Made by a program: the position numbers and the translations under genes. From an uncultured Methylophilaceae bacterium (GTDB lineage: Bacteria; Pseudomonadota; Gammaproteobacteria; Burkholderiales; Methylophilaceae): 64,000 nucleotides of DNA. This document shows positions 37,531 to 46,275 of the stretch, one piece after another. How positions within the stretch are numbered: the first letter of the stretch is position 1; every line of letters begins with the position of its first letter. The DNA is taken from assembly GCA_903870165.1 (NCBI GenBank), contig CAIQBW010000033.1:1-64000 (forward strand). Direction: 5' to 3'. A model generated the notes under the pieces. It made no database searches. It worked only from the letters and a program-made list of their open reading frames with translations, and was not told the DNA's origin.

Positions 37531-38520
37531 TTAACTCATTCTTGGAGAGAAGTTGCGTGCTTCCATCCACTTACGTATACGTTCAGCATCACCAATTCTT
37601 GAGAATTTGCCCATCGAATCTAGAAATACCATCACGACAGATTTGCCTGAAATCTCAGCTTGCATCACCAAACAACGGCCAGCTTCGCTAATGTAACCCG
37701 TTTTAGAAAGACCAATCACCCAGTTATGGCTATTATTACGTACTAGTAAGTTGGTGTTAGAAAAGTTCACTGGATTGCGATAACCATGTACATTAAATTC
37801 TTGAGAAGCCGTCGTGCTAACTTGTCTGATTTGAGGATAGTTATAAGCAGCACGCACCATTTTTGATAAATCAGCCGCAGTTGATACATTTTCGCTATGC
37901 AGGCCTGTGGAATCTACAAAATGTGAACTTGACATCCCTAAAGCGTGGGCTTTTTCATTCATGGCAATTACAAATGCACCAATACCCCCCGGATAGTTAC
38001 GCCCCAAAGCCGAAGCCGCTCTATTTTCTGAAGACATAATTGCCATGTGCAGCAACTCTGCACGTGTCAGTTGTGAACCAACTGGCAATTTAGAGCTAGA
38101 GCCTTTTAATGTATCAACATCAGCATCAGTAACTTCCAACACTTCATCCATAGGCAAATGGGCATCTAACATTACCATCGCCGTCATCAACTTAGTCACT
38201 GAAGCAATCGGTGTTTGTGTATTTATATTCTTAGCAAACAGAATTTCACCTGTCGCCTGATCCATCACCAAGGCTTTTGCGGATGCAAGCTGCGGCTCGC
38301 CCGCAATATGTTTGCCCGTCGGCTCATCGACCTCATAGCTCGCTTTTTGAATGTGACTTTTGTGAACCGCTAAATGTTTATGCGGCTTAGAAACAACTTC
38401 TGATTGAACATCAATTTTTTGATGAACACGTTCGTGGTGTTTTTTATGAGCGGCTTCAGCAGAACTAAATGGCAAAGAAACTGCCAACGCAATACTGAAC
38501 GCAATTACTTTTGATGTCAT
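37531..38520 (-). CDS. pbpG: D-alanyl-D-alanine endopeptidase (penicillin-binding protein 7 family)
   Basis: A periplasmic serine peptidase acting on peptidoglycan cross-links, about 329 residues. The motifs are SxxK in IASVTKLMTAM, SxN in MSSENRAASAL and KTG in LSKTGYISEAG. The start at 38520 gives a normal Sec signal (MTSKVIAFSIALAVSLPFSS, then AEA) after AGGGG. An upstream ATG at 38580 would add 20 odd residues. Between the signal and the catalytic domain lies a His/Lys-rich segment (AHKKHHERVHQK, KPHKHLAVHKSH) of unknown use, perhaps metal binding. Confidence 0.9.
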   Translation of the reverse strand: MTSKVIAFSIALAVSLPFSSAEAAHKKHHERVHQKIDVQSEVVSKPHKHLAVHKSHIQKASYEVDEPTGKHIAGEPQLASAKALVMDQATGEILFAKNINTQTPIASVTKLMTAMVMLDAHLPMDEVLEVTDADVDTLKGSSSKLPVGSQLTRAELLHMAIMSSENRAASALGRNYPGGIGAFVIAMNEKAHALGMSSSHFVDSTGLHSENVSTAADLSKMVRAAYNYPQIRQVSTTASQEFNVHGYRNPVNFSNTNLLVRNNSHNWVIGLSKTGYISEAGRCLVMQAEISGKSVVMVFLDSMGKFSRIGDAERIRKWMEARNFSPRMS

Positions 38521-38580
38521 AGGATGACCCCTATTTGTTAAATCCTTAACAATTTTAACTAAATTATCTTGATTTGTCAT

Positions 38581-38610
38581 TAAGATAGCGCATATTGATA
38601 AGCTATCTTA
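38581..38610. repeat. Inverted repeat between pbpG and gcvH
   Basis: Perfect 9-bp arms TAAGATAGC (38581-38589) and GCTATCTTA (38602-38610) with a 12-bp spacer, in the shared upstream region of two divergent genes. No T-run follows on either strand, so an operator is more likely than a terminator. Confidence 0.45.
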
Positions 38611-38686
38611 TGAGAATAATTAATGTTTATCCATTTTAATCGGTTTATGCGAAAATAAAACCCTAATTTACATTGGCAAAATCAGC

Positions 38687-39064
38687 ATGAAAATCGATAG
38701 CACTTTGCATTACACGAATGAACATCTTTGGGTAAAAACCAATGACCAAGGCGAATACTTGAGCGGGATTACAGATTACGCCCAAGATTTACTGGGTGAT
38801 ATCGTATTTGTGGAATTTCCAGAAATTGGAGCAACAATCCATGCAGGCAAACCATGCGGATTGGTTGAGTCAGTAAAAACAGGGGCAGACTTACATGCGC
38901 CACTGGATGGCGTGGTGACCGAAATTAATACAAGCTTGCAAGTGAATCCTGAGCAAATTAACGATGCACCTTACAAGACCTGGATTTTTAAATTCAACCC
39001 TACCAAACCAGAAGACACCAAAAATCTTCTTGATGCAAAAGCCTACGAAATACTTATTGGTTAA
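38687..39064 (+). CDS. gcvH: Glycine cleavage system H protein
   Basis: A 125-residue lipoyl carrier. The domain runs HYTNEHLWVKTND, GITDYAQDLLGDIVFVEFPE, and the lipoylated Lys64 in GLVESVKTGADLHAPLDG. It shuttles the aminomethyl group between the P, T and L proteins. No gcvT, gcvP or lipoate genes are adjacent in this window, so it stands alone here. Confidence 0.94.
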   Translation: MKIDSTLHYTNEHLWVKTNDQGEYLSGITDYAQDLLGDIVFVEFPEIGATIHAGKPCGLVESVKTGADLHAPLDGVVTEINTSLQVNPEQINDAPYKTWIFKFNPTKPEDTKNLLDAKAYEILIG

Positions 39065-39069
39065 ACGAG

Positions 39070-40047
39070 TTAACTCTGATTACTGTTGCGATGTGACGTA
39101 ACTAAACGAACAGAGCTTATCATTGCCTCAATTTCATCATTCACCTGTGCGCTGATTTCTTGGCGCATAGTTGGCAACTCATTAGCAAAAGCTTCATGGA
39201 TTCTATTTTTAAGCAATTGCTCAAGGTCAGGCAGTTCACCTTTCAAGGCCGTCTCAAAATCTTGCTTAGTCGCTTGAGCAAAGCCAGACATTTCAGCAAA
39301 TAAATCCGTTTTGATTTGCATTGAAGCAAGCGCATAAATACTCGGAAGTGTCTCATTCATTTTAATGCCAAGCTCCTGGCTAGCATCTTCTTGCAAGCTA
39401 ATCAATTGATTAGCCAAAGCCAGCTTGGCTTGTTCTATGATAGATTGATAAATCTCAGGCAAATCTCGCGACAAGTCTTGTCGCATTTTCTCTAACGTGG
39501 CTTCGTGAAAATCAGAAATTTGTTGCTGCAAAGCATCAGTCACTTTTTCAATGGTTGCGGTTTGTAAGTCGAGTAAACGTAGATTTACTTTATCAACTAG
39601 ATTATTTTCAAGCTGAGGCATCGCCTGCTGAAACTCTTCACGCAACGCCAAAATGGATGCCTCTTGAAGTTGTTCTAACTTTTTGAGTGTGTCTGCCTGA
39701 AAAATCTCAGCACGTGCTTGATACATTTGCGGAATTTCTGTCGCCAAATCAGCTTTGGTTTTGTCTAAAAAGTCGTTCGTGTCACGGATTAAATTTTGCT
39801 GTGTAGCTTCCAAGGAGCTTTTAATCTGGGATTCGAAGTCATGATTCAGCGTTGAACGCAACTCACCGAGAATTTCTTGTTTAATCGTTTTGCTTTGATG
39901 CGTAAGGGCAGCTTCAGCTAAAGCTTTTTCCAAGTGCGGCTGCAGTTGCTCCATCGCAAACTCAAAAAAAGCTGGTGTCAAAAGCGGCTGTTCGGTTGCT
40001 GCATAAACTTCGGTCAGCACTGGAATATTTTCTTGTTTGGATGACAT
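39070..40047 (-). CDS. Repetitive alpha-helical coiled-coil protein of unknown function
   Basis: A 325-residue soluble protein rich in Gln, Glu, Leu and Ala, predicted almost entirely helical. I do not recognise a family. A short motif of the form acidic/polar-x-[LIM]-P-x-[ILM] recurs with Pro at residues 106, 144, 197, 235, 273 and 292. The spacings are 38, 53, 38, 38 and 19, so a 38-residue unit made of two 19-residue halves is apparent. There is no signal peptide or membrane segment. It is probably cotranscribed with pepA and holC (30 bp after holC) and converges on gcvH. Confidence 0.8.
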   Translation of the reverse strand: MSSKQENIPVLTEVYAATEQPLLTPAFFEFAMEQLQPHLEKALAEAALTHQSKTIKQEILGELRSTLNHDFESQIKSSLEATQQNLIRDTNDFLDKTKADLATEIPQMYQARAEIFQADTLKKLEQLQEASILALREEFQQAMPQLENNLVDKVNLRLLDLQTATIEKVTDALQQQISDFHEATLEKMRQDLSRDLPEIYQSIIEQAKLALANQLISLQEDASQELGIKMNETLPSIYALASMQIKTDLFAEMSGFAQATKQDFETALKGELPDLEQLLKNRIHEAFANELPTMRQEISAQVNDEIEAMISSVRLVTSHRNSNQS

Positions 40048-40076
40048 GAGACTCTCAATTATTCAAAACTTGCTGA

Positions 40077-40502
40077 CTATGTAACGTTCCCAGAAGCGTT
40101 GTAGCTTTTGATTTCATAGCCGCGGTCACGATAAAACTTATATCGAATGCGCGCCAGCGATTTATCCGCCTCGTCCACCCCCACAATTTCTATTAATCGC
40201 CTAAATCGACTAAAGAAAACAGGTTGTGGATGTTGCAAATTAATCAGAACCTCATCGTGTAAAAGCTGCTCACCTTTCCAATCAATCACAATTGGGGTCG
40301 CCGAGGCGAGTGCATCACTCGCTAAATGGTTGGGCAAAAAACGATGAGGCAAGCTCCATAAATACTGCTGTATTTCTTTAGCCGCCTCATCGTTCTGCAC
40401 AAACATCATTAACTTCACATTTTTAGCAATTGCTTTTTCGCCAAGCTCCGCTAGTTTTTGTAACTTATCTTCTACATTAAAGAAGAACTCAACTCGCGTC
40501 AT
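40077..40502 (-). CDS. holC: DNA polymerase III chi subunit
   Basis: A 141-residue protein of the HolC family. It has TRVEFFFNVEDKLQKLAELG, FVQNDEAAKEIQQYLWSLP and RFLPNHLASDALASATPIVI. It links the clamp-loader complex to SSB. It lies 6 bp downstream of pepA, the standard pepA-holC order. Confidence 0.93.
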   Translation of the reverse strand: MTRVEFFFNVEDKLQKLAELGEKAIAKNVKLMMFVQNDEAAKEIQQYLWSLPHRFLPNHLASDALASATPIVIDWKGEQLLHDEVLINLQHPQPVFFSRFRRLIEIVGVDEADKSLARIRYKFYRDRGYEIKSYNASGNVT

Positions 40503-40508
40503 CAGTCC

Positions 40509-42029
40509 TTAAGCCTTTGCTGCGCGATGCTTTAAGAACTGCGTAAGTAATGGCACTGGTCGACCTGTTGAGCCTTTTTCTTTTCCCGATTTCCAGGCAG
40601 TGCCAGCAATATCTAAATGCGCCCAATGATATTTTTTAGTGAAGCGAGATAAAAAGCAGGCCGCTGTAATGCTGCCGCCTGCGCGTCCACCAATATTGGC
40701 AATGTCCGCAAAGTTACTATCCAATTGTGGTTGATATTCTTCCCACAAAGGCATATGCCAAGCGCGATCTAACGCATCTTCGCCTGCCGCTAAAAGCTCT
40801 TTAGCTAAACGATCTTGATTACTAAACAAACCACTTGCATGATGACCCAACGCGATGACACAAGCACCCGTTAGTGTAGCAATATCAATCACTGCAGACG
40901 GCTCAAATTTTTCAGCATAAGTGAGCGCATCACACAAAATTAAGCGACCTTCTGCATCCGTATTAAGCACTTCAATTGTTTGTCCAGACATGCTAGTTAA
41001 TACATCACCTGGGCGAATAGCATCAGCATCAGGCATATTTTCACAAGCTGGAATTACACCAACCACATTGAGTGGCAAGTCCATTTCAGCAATCGCCTTA
41101 AATGTACCTAAAACACTCGCTGCGCCGCACATGTCATATTTCATCTCATCCATCTCAGCACCTGGCTTGAGAGAAATACCACCAGTATCAAACGTAATAC
41201 CCTTGCCCACCAACACCACTGGCTTTTGATCTTTTTTACCTTGCAAATGCTGAAGCACGATTAGTTTAGGCGGTTGAGCACTCCCTTGCGCCACGCCCAA
41301 GAATGAACCCATACCTAACTTCTTCATTTCTTCACGCTCTAAAACTTGAACAGTGAGGCCATGAGTTTTTACCATGGCTAAAGCTTGTTCAGCCAAATAA
41401 GTTGGGGTGCAAACATTAGGTGGTAAATTGCCCAGGTCTTTAGCAAAACTCACGCCGGCTGACAAAGCCAAGCCTTGCTTCAACGCCACCTTGGCCGCTT
41501 GACTTTCATCTTGCTCTGCAACATGAATCTCTAGTTTGGTAATGCCTTTAGTCGCGTCTTTATTTGTTTTTTCTTTTTTGCCCTTCATCACATCAAAACG
41601 ATACAAAGCATCATTAACGGCCTCAACCATTTGAGCAATTTTCCAGGCGGCATCTTGTTTTTTATTGTCAGCATTAAACACATCAACTTCAGCTAAAAAA
41701 CTCGCCACGTCGTTTGCGCCAGTTTTAGCAAGGGCATTAACAGAAGCTATTACCGCTTTGCGATAACCCTTTTCATTAAGCTCGCCTTGCTTACCCAAAC
41801 CAACCAATAAAACACGTTCGGCATGTGTGCCTGCGACTGTTTGCAAAAGCAGTGTCGATGCAAGCTTGCCATCCATATCACCGCGCTTTAATACTTTGGC
41901 TAGAAAGCCTTCAGCCGCATCGTCAATCGACTTAGCAGAATGGCTTAACTTGCCTGACTCATATACGCCAACAATCACGCAATCATTACGTTGTTTTTCC
42001 GATTTGCCGCTTTTTATGCTAAATTCCAT
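40509..42029 (-). CDS. pepA: Leucyl aminopeptidase (cytosol aminopeptidase PepA)
   Basis: An M17 metallo-aminopeptidase of 506 residues. The dinuclear metal site and catalytic residues lie in VGKGITFDTGGISLKPGAEM, the adjacent MKYDMCGAASVLGTF and NTDAEGRLILCDALTYAE. The N-terminal macro-like domain is present. It is divergent from lptF, as in E. coli and Betaproteobacteria. Confidence 0.96.
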   Translation of the reverse strand: MEFSIKSGKSEKQRNDCVIVGVYESGKLSHSAKSIDDAAEGFLAKVLKRGDMDGKLASTLLLQTVAGTHAERVLLVGLGKQGELNEKGYRKAVIASVNALAKTGANDVASFLAEVDVFNADNKKQDAAWKIAQMVEAVNDALYRFDVMKGKKEKTNKDATKGITKLEIHVAEQDESQAAKVALKQGLALSAGVSFAKDLGNLPPNVCTPTYLAEQALAMVKTHGLTVQVLEREEMKKLGMGSFLGVAQGSAQPPKLIVLQHLQGKKDQKPVVLVGKGITFDTGGISLKPGAEMDEMKYDMCGAASVLGTFKAIAEMDLPLNVVGVIPACENMPDADAIRPGDVLTSMSGQTIEVLNTDAEGRLILCDALTYAEKFEPSAVIDIATLTGACVIALGHHASGLFSNQDRLAKELLAAGEDALDRAWHMPLWEEYQPQLDSNFADIANIGGRAGGSITAACFLSRFTKKYHWAHLDIAGTAWKSGKEKGSTGRPVPLLTQFLKHRAAKA

Positions 42030-42060
42030 TCAATACATCCTTTTCGCTAAATATCGTTGA

Positions 42061-42088
42061 ATTATCCTGCGTTTTGGTTTGAAATCAA
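42061..42088 (-). promoter_or_regulatory. Candidate promoter of pepA-holC
   Basis: On the minus strand TTGATT (42083-42088) and GATAAT (42061-42066) have a 16-bp spacer, 31 bp before the pepA ATG. Confidence 0.5.
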
Positions 42089-42151
42089 AATTTTGTATGA
42101 AATCATTTTTAACCGTACTTATTAAATAGCCAAGCAAAAGACTAGCCAAGC

Positions 42152-43240
42152 ATGATCTTTAAACGATCACTCCTTCATGAATTATTCCAAACAGCCACAG
42201 GTGCTTTTGCCGTGCTATTTGGCATATTCCTCGCACAGCGTCTGACCTACTACATAGGCATTGCGGCAAATGGCAGTATCGCCAGCAATGCAATCAACAC
42301 TTTACTTGGCTTTAGTATGCTCAAATTCTTACCCATGCTACTGTCACTCACGCTATTTTTAGCGGTTCTTCTTACACTTACTCGCCAGTATCGTGACAGT
42401 GAAATGATCATTTGGTTTACTTCTGGCCAAGGATTAGCTGCTTGGATACGCCCAATCTTATCTTTTGCTGTTCCCATCATTGTGCTTATTGCATTTTTAA
42501 GCCTTTTTGTAACCCCTTGGGCAACTAACAAAAGCACTGATTATAAAACTCAACTAAAAAAACAAGATGAGCTAGCAACGATTACCCCAGGTGTATTTAA
42601 GGAATCTAAACAAGCTAATCGCGTGTACTTCGTTGAAGCTTTCGATAAGCTAGGTACGTCAGTTAAAAACGTTTTTATTCAATCCTTACAACATCAACAA
42701 CTCGGCGTCATTGTGGCCAAACAAGGTCATCGTGAAACACTCCCTAACCATGATAATTTCTTAATTATGGAACAAGGCCGTCGCTATGAGGGTAAGCCCG
42801 AGTCTGCTGAATTCACTTCGACAACATTTGAAAAGTACGCCGTGCGTATTGAAGCAAAAGAAATAAACGAGACCCCAGTGGTCGTGATGCAAGCCGTACC
42901 AAGCAGTGTCTTAATTACAGAGCACAGCCCTGCTAACAATGCCGAAATTCAAGGACGCATTGCCATTCCAATTTCTGCATTAATTTTAGTTCTACTTGCT
43001 ATTCCACTGAGCTTTGTAGACCCCCGTTCTGGTCGTTCTAGCAATATGGCGATGGCCATTCTGATTTATATCATTTACAACAATATGATTAGCATCACGC
43101 AAGCATGGCTAGTACAAGGAAAGTTAAGTCCAATCATTGGTCTATGGCCTCTGCATCTTGTCTTTTTATCAATCACCATCTACCTATATTATCGCCGCGC
43201 ATTGCAACTACCTTTAATCCCAAGACTGCTCAACAAATGA
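42152..43240 (+). CDS. lptF: LPS export ABC transporter permease LptF
   Basis: One of the two permeases that extract lipopolysaccharide from the inner membrane, 362 residues. Three N-terminal helices begin at IFKRSLLHELFQTATGAFA. A periplasmic beta-jellyroll domain follows (about 130-265), then three helices with IPLSFVDPRSGRSSNMAMAI. It overlaps lptG by 4 bp (ATGA). The ATPase LptB is not in this window. Confidence 0.95.
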   Translation: MIFKRSLLHELFQTATGAFAVLFGIFLAQRLTYYIGIAANGSIASNAINTLLGFSMLKFLPMLLSLTLFLAVLLTLTRQYRDSEMIIWFTSGQGLAAWIRPILSFAVPIIVLIAFLSLFVTPWATNKSTDYKTQLKKQDELATITPGVFKESKQANRVYFVEAFDKLGTSVKNVFIQSLQHQQLGVIVAKQGHRETLPNHDNFLIMEQGRRYEGKPESAEFTSTTFEKYAVRIEAKEINETPVVVMQAVPSSVLITEHSPANNAEIQGRIAIPISALILVLLAIPLSFVDPRSGRSSNMAMAILIYIIYNNMISITQAWLVQGKLSPIIGLWPLHLVFLSITIYLYYRRALQLPLIPRLLNK

Positions 43241-44307
43241 ACATCGTTAAGCGCTACCTAATTAAAGAGACAACATATAGCATTCTGCTCATTATGGCAG
43301 CCTTGCTTGCTATGTTTGCTTTCTTTGATTTGCTTCAAGAATTAGAAAGCGTGGGCAAAGGCACTTATGGTTTAGGGAAAATTATACTTTTTGTAATATT
43401 AAGCTCGCCAGGACATATTTATGAAATTGTTCCTGTCGCAGTGCTGATTGGCACAATCTACTCACTTGGCCAATTATCTAGAAACTCTGAACTCATCATT
43501 CTCCGTGTGAGCGGCATGTCCATTCTTAACATCGGCTTGACCCTTTTACGTATTGGTTTAGTCTTTGCATTGATTACATTTATTGTGGGCGAAGCGATTA
43601 CGCCTATTAGTGAAAAAACAGCGCAGCGAATACGCATTAAGGCCATTGATTCTGTGATTGCGCAAGATTTCCGTTCAGGCTTATGGGTAAAAGATGGCAA
43701 AAATTTCGTGAACGTTGAGCAAGTATTGCCTGATGCACAATTAGTGAATGTTCATATTTATGAATTTGATGAAAACTTCCAAATGAAGTCCATCAGTCAA
43801 GCTAAAACAGGCACGTTCAATGGCGAGACATGGGATTTAACTGACCTGACTCAAACGAGCTTAAGTAAAAACAACGTCAAATCTACCCACCTTGCAAAAT
43901 CGCAGTGGAAGTCTCTGATTCGACCAGAGTTAATGAGCATTTTATTAGTGCTTCCAGAAAAAATGTCCGCGTGGAATCTTTATTCTTACATCTCACATCT
44001 AAATAAAAACAAGCAGAAAACTTCTCGATACGATATCGCTTTATGGGCAAAATTAGTTTATCCAATGGCTTCTCTTGTGATGGTATTGCTAGCACTGCCA
44101 TTTGGCTTCTTACAGCAAAGGTCTAGTGGTGTTGCCAATAAACTATTTGCTGGCGTGCTCCTTGGAATCGTTTATCAAGTGCTCAATAAGGTATCACTTC
44201 ATTTAGGTTTGCTAAATGACTGGACAGCATTTACAAGTGCAGTGATGCCAACTTTCTTATTTTTACTCACTGGTATCTCAATGCTGGTGTGGGTTGAAAC
44301 CCAATAA
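43237..44307 (+). CDS. lptG: LPS export ABC transporter permease LptG
   Basis: The second Lpt permease, 356 residues, starting MNIVKRYLIKETTYSILLIM. It has the same three-helix, jellyroll, three-helix plan. Family segments are FFDLLQELESVGKGTYG and LALPFGFLQQRSSGVANKLF. The frame is open upstream into lptF, but the ATGA overlap start at 43237 fits the family N-terminus. Confidence 0.95.
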   Translation: MNIVKRYLIKETTYSILLIMAALLAMFAFFDLLQELESVGKGTYGLGKIILFVILSSPGHIYEIVPVAVLIGTIYSLGQLSRNSELIILRVSGMSILNIGLTLLRIGLVFALITFIVGEAITPISEKTAQRIRIKAIDSVIAQDFRSGLWVKDGKNFVNVEQVLPDAQLVNVHIYEFDENFQMKSISQAKTGTFNGETWDLTDLTQTSLSKNNVKSTHLAKSQWKSLIRPELMSILLVLPEKMSAWNLYSYISHLNKNKQKTSRYDIALWAKLVYPMASLVMVLLALPFGFLQQRSSGVANKLFAGVLLGIVYQVLNKVSLHLGLLNDWTAFTSAVMPTFLFLLTGISMLVWVETQ

Positions 44308-44309
44308 GA

Positions 44310-44723
44310 TTATTTTTTAGGTAATGCGACTAAGCGTCCACCGATAAATCTATCGTGCAAATACAATCCTTCTCGATCGAATATTGCCCAAAGAAAACCT
44401 AAGCCAAAAAACATCAAACTGAAACTAGCAATCACATAACGCTTCACTGCTTGTTCAAGCGATAAAGGCTTTCCATCAAATCCAAGCAACTGAATTCGCC
44501 AAGTTTGCATCGCCAATGTTTGACCGCTTTTTACCCAACAATATACAAAGTAAAAACCTGCGATCACCCATGAATAAATAAAAAATAGGTGTTGCTCAAA
44601 ATCCGTATGTGGGTCGTCTAATACGGCACGATAAATAATGCCAGCAACAAACAAGATGGCAAACACCAAGATGCTTTCATAAAGCATACAAGCAATACGT
44701 TTAAAAAAAGATATTGTATTCAT
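44310..44723 (-). CDS. RDD-family membrane protein
   Basis: A 137-residue protein with three hydrophobic helices and the RDD features. It begins RIACMLYESILVFAILFVAG, where the RDD family usually has R-D-D near helix 1 and here the pattern is relaxed. It continues with GQTLAMQTWRIQLLG and ends LYLHDRFIGGRLV. Function is unknown. It is the last gene of the sigma factor operon and abuts the DUF3106 gene. Confidence 0.8.
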   Translation of the reverse strand: MNTISFFKRIACMLYESILVFAILFVAGIIYRAVLDDPHTDFEQHLFFIYSWVIAGFYFVYCWVKSGQTLAMQTWRIQLLGFDGKPLSLEQAVKRYVIASFSLMFFGLGFLWAIFDREGLYLHDRFIGGRLVALPKK

Positions 44724-45173
44724 TTATCGCTCAACATCTTCTGTGCCAAATATTTCAGGGTGTTGCGTCCTCAACTCTTGTCTTTTTTCTGGTGAAGCTT
44801 GACGATACTCATGCCATTGCTTACGTAGCTCTTCTTTTTTTTCTGGCGGCAAGGACTTAAATTGCTGAAAGCGTTTGCGTGCATTTTCACGCTCAAACGG
44901 CGTCATTCTACTCCAACTATTTAAGCGTTGCTGAACACGCTCTTGCCGGTCTGCTGGCATTTTCGGATAATCATTTGCAATCTCTAACATACGCTCACGC
45001 TGCCATGGACGAAGTGCATCCCAGTCATTCGCAAGTGGGGCTAATACTTTCCTTTGGTCGTCATTTAGGGAGGCCCAAGGCTGATCCAATCCATCCTCTG
45101 CTATCGCCAAATTGGCAGCTAGCAATGAGATCAAAGCAAAAATAATTATTGCTGCGAGTTTTCTGACAGCCAT
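44724..45173 (-). CDS. DUF3106 family periplasmic protein
   Basis: A 149-residue protein with a Sec signal (AIIIFALISLLAANLAIAED). It is followed by tandem helical repeats of roughly 20 residues, recognisable by W/F plus LPPEKKEEL-type, MTPFEREN-type and MPADRQER-type segments. It is basic and highly charged. Its role is unknown. The position after an ECF-like sigma factor suggests an envelope-related function. It overlaps the DUF3619 gene by 28 bp, with GAGGG 9 nt before its ATG. Confidence 0.82.
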   Translation of the reverse strand: MAVRKLAAIIIFALISLLAANLAIAEDGLDQPWASLNDDQRKVLAPLANDWDALRPWQRERMLEIANDYPKMPADRQERVQQRLNSWSRMTPFERENARKRFQQFKSLPPEKKEELRKQWHEYRQASPEKRQELRTQHPEIFGTEDVER

Positions 45174-45559
45174 GTACCAAAACCCTCATTTGAATAGACT
45201 TCCGGAGGAAAATCCGAAGCCAATAAATAAGCATCACCCTGTTCAGCCTCTTCTTGATTCACCATGTTATGCCTAGCCAACAAGGCAAGCAAACTCAAAG
45301 TACACATCAAGAGTGTCAACAACAACCGATGCTGATACCAATAATTTCCAAATAATCGTATCACCCCATTTTGGCTAATTGACATGCCAGATGATGGCTT
45401 TGCCATATTCGCGAGCGCTTGCTGTCGCGCATAACTTAGCTTAGAGGCCGCCTTAGCATCAATATTTGATGCTTGCTCGTCCAGAAGCGATGTAATGCGC
45501 TTAGCAATGACTTGGTAGCCGAGTTCTACCTGTTGATTTTTAGGATCAATCTTCATCAC
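45146..45559 (-). CDS. DUF3619 family protein (possible membrane-bound partner of the sigma factor)
   Basis: A 137-residue protein with a cytoplasmic N-terminal part (AKRITSLLDEQASNIDAKAA) and one membrane helix (HRLLLTLLMCTLSLLALLA, about residues 79-98). The C-terminal periplasmic part is short and acidic. This topology is like that of anti-sigma factors, and it is encoded directly after a sigma factor with a 14-bp overlap. An anti-sigma role is inference; no zinc-binding anti-sigma motif is seen. Confidence 0.75.
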   Translation of the reverse strand: MMKIDPKNQQVELGYQVIAKRITSLLDEQASNIDAKAASKLSYARQQALANMAKPSSGMSISQNGVIRLFGNYWYQHRLLLTLLMCTLSLLALLARHNMVNQEEAEQGDAYLLASDFPPEVYSNEGFGTWLSENSQQ

Positions 45560-46163
45560 CCACTCCTTTCTTAGATGATAGCCGCCTTGCCAATACTTGC
45601 TCAGCTAAGCCATGTTTTTCTAATGTTACCGCCAAAAAACGCACAGCACGGGAACAATGTGTTTTGACACTCCCTTGAGAACACCCCATAGCAAGTGCAG
45701 TTTCTGCAACATCCATATCTTCCCAATAACGCATCACAAAAGCTTCTCGTTGACGAGCAGGGAGTTTAGTTAATGCATCTTCGATGAGAGCCATTGTTTG
45801 GCGCTGTTCTAATTGCACCTCAGGTTCATTCCTGCCATCATGATTGCTAGAGGTAATGGCCTCAAGGGGGTCTGAATCCTCCCCATCTTCACCCGTGATG
45901 CTAAAAGACGAAAGCAAGGACGTCCAAATATTTCTTACCTTTTGTCGACGCCAAAAATCGCGTATGGCATTTTGCAATATTCGCTGAAAAAGCATTGGAA
46001 ACTCACTCGAAGGCCTCGCTGCATACTTCACAGACAACTTCATCATCGCATCTTGCACGATGTCCAAAGCCGCATGTTCATCACGAATGGCGTAAGCAGT
46101 TTGCTTAAATGCCCTGCGCTCAACTTGCGTGAGAAAATCAGATAATTCTTGTCGAGTTGCCAT
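45546..46163 (-). CDS. RNA polymerase sigma factor, ECF-like (sigma-70 family)
   Basis: A 205-residue sigma factor. Region 2 shows DEHAALDIVQDAMMKLSVKY and LFQRILQNAIRDFWRRQKVR. Region 4 shows LPARQREAFVMRYWEDMDVAETALAMG with the helix-turn-helix GCSQGSVKTHCSRAVRFL. An acidic linker of about 40 residues lies between them. It heads an operon with the DUF3619, DUF3106 and RDD genes. A sigma-E-like box pair upstream (46206-46233) suggests it may drive its own gene. Confidence 0.9.
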   Translation of the reverse strand: MATRQELSDFLTQVERRAFKQTAYAIRDEHAALDIVQDAMMKLSVKYAARPSSEFPMLFQRILQNAIRDFWRRQKVRNIWTSLLSSFSITGEDGEDSDPLEAITSSNHDGRNEPEVQLEQRQTMALIEDALTKLPARQREAFVMRYWEDMDVAETALAMGCSQGSVKTHCSRAVRFLAVTLEKHGLAEQVLARRLSSKKGVGDED

Positions 46164-46205
46164 TTGTCTTAATGTATCGCTTTCGAGTAAAAAAGCAAAG
46201 CTAGA

Positions 46206-46233
46206 TTAGAAAGAGTGCAAGATTAAACATTCC
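46206..46233 (-). promoter_or_regulatory. Possible autoregulatory ECF-type promoter
   Basis: On the minus strand GGAATGT (46227-46233), a 16-bp gap and TCTAA (46206-46210) resemble the sigma-E pattern GGAACTT-N16-TCTGA. They lie 43 bp upstream of the sigma factor start. Assignment is by resemblance only. Confidence 0.35.
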
Positions 46234-46235
46234 GG

Positions 46236-46265
46236 TTGGTAGCGAAGTCATAATTTAGCTACAAT
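46236..46265 (+). promoter_or_regulatory. Candidate sigma-70 promoter of the response regulator gene
   Basis: TTGGTA (46236-46241) and TACAAT (46260-46265) are spaced by 18 bp. Transcription would start at about 46272, only a few bases before the ATG at 46276. This favours the later ATG at 46303 or a nearly leaderless mRNA. Confidence 0.45.
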
Positions 46266-46275
46266 CTACGACGGA

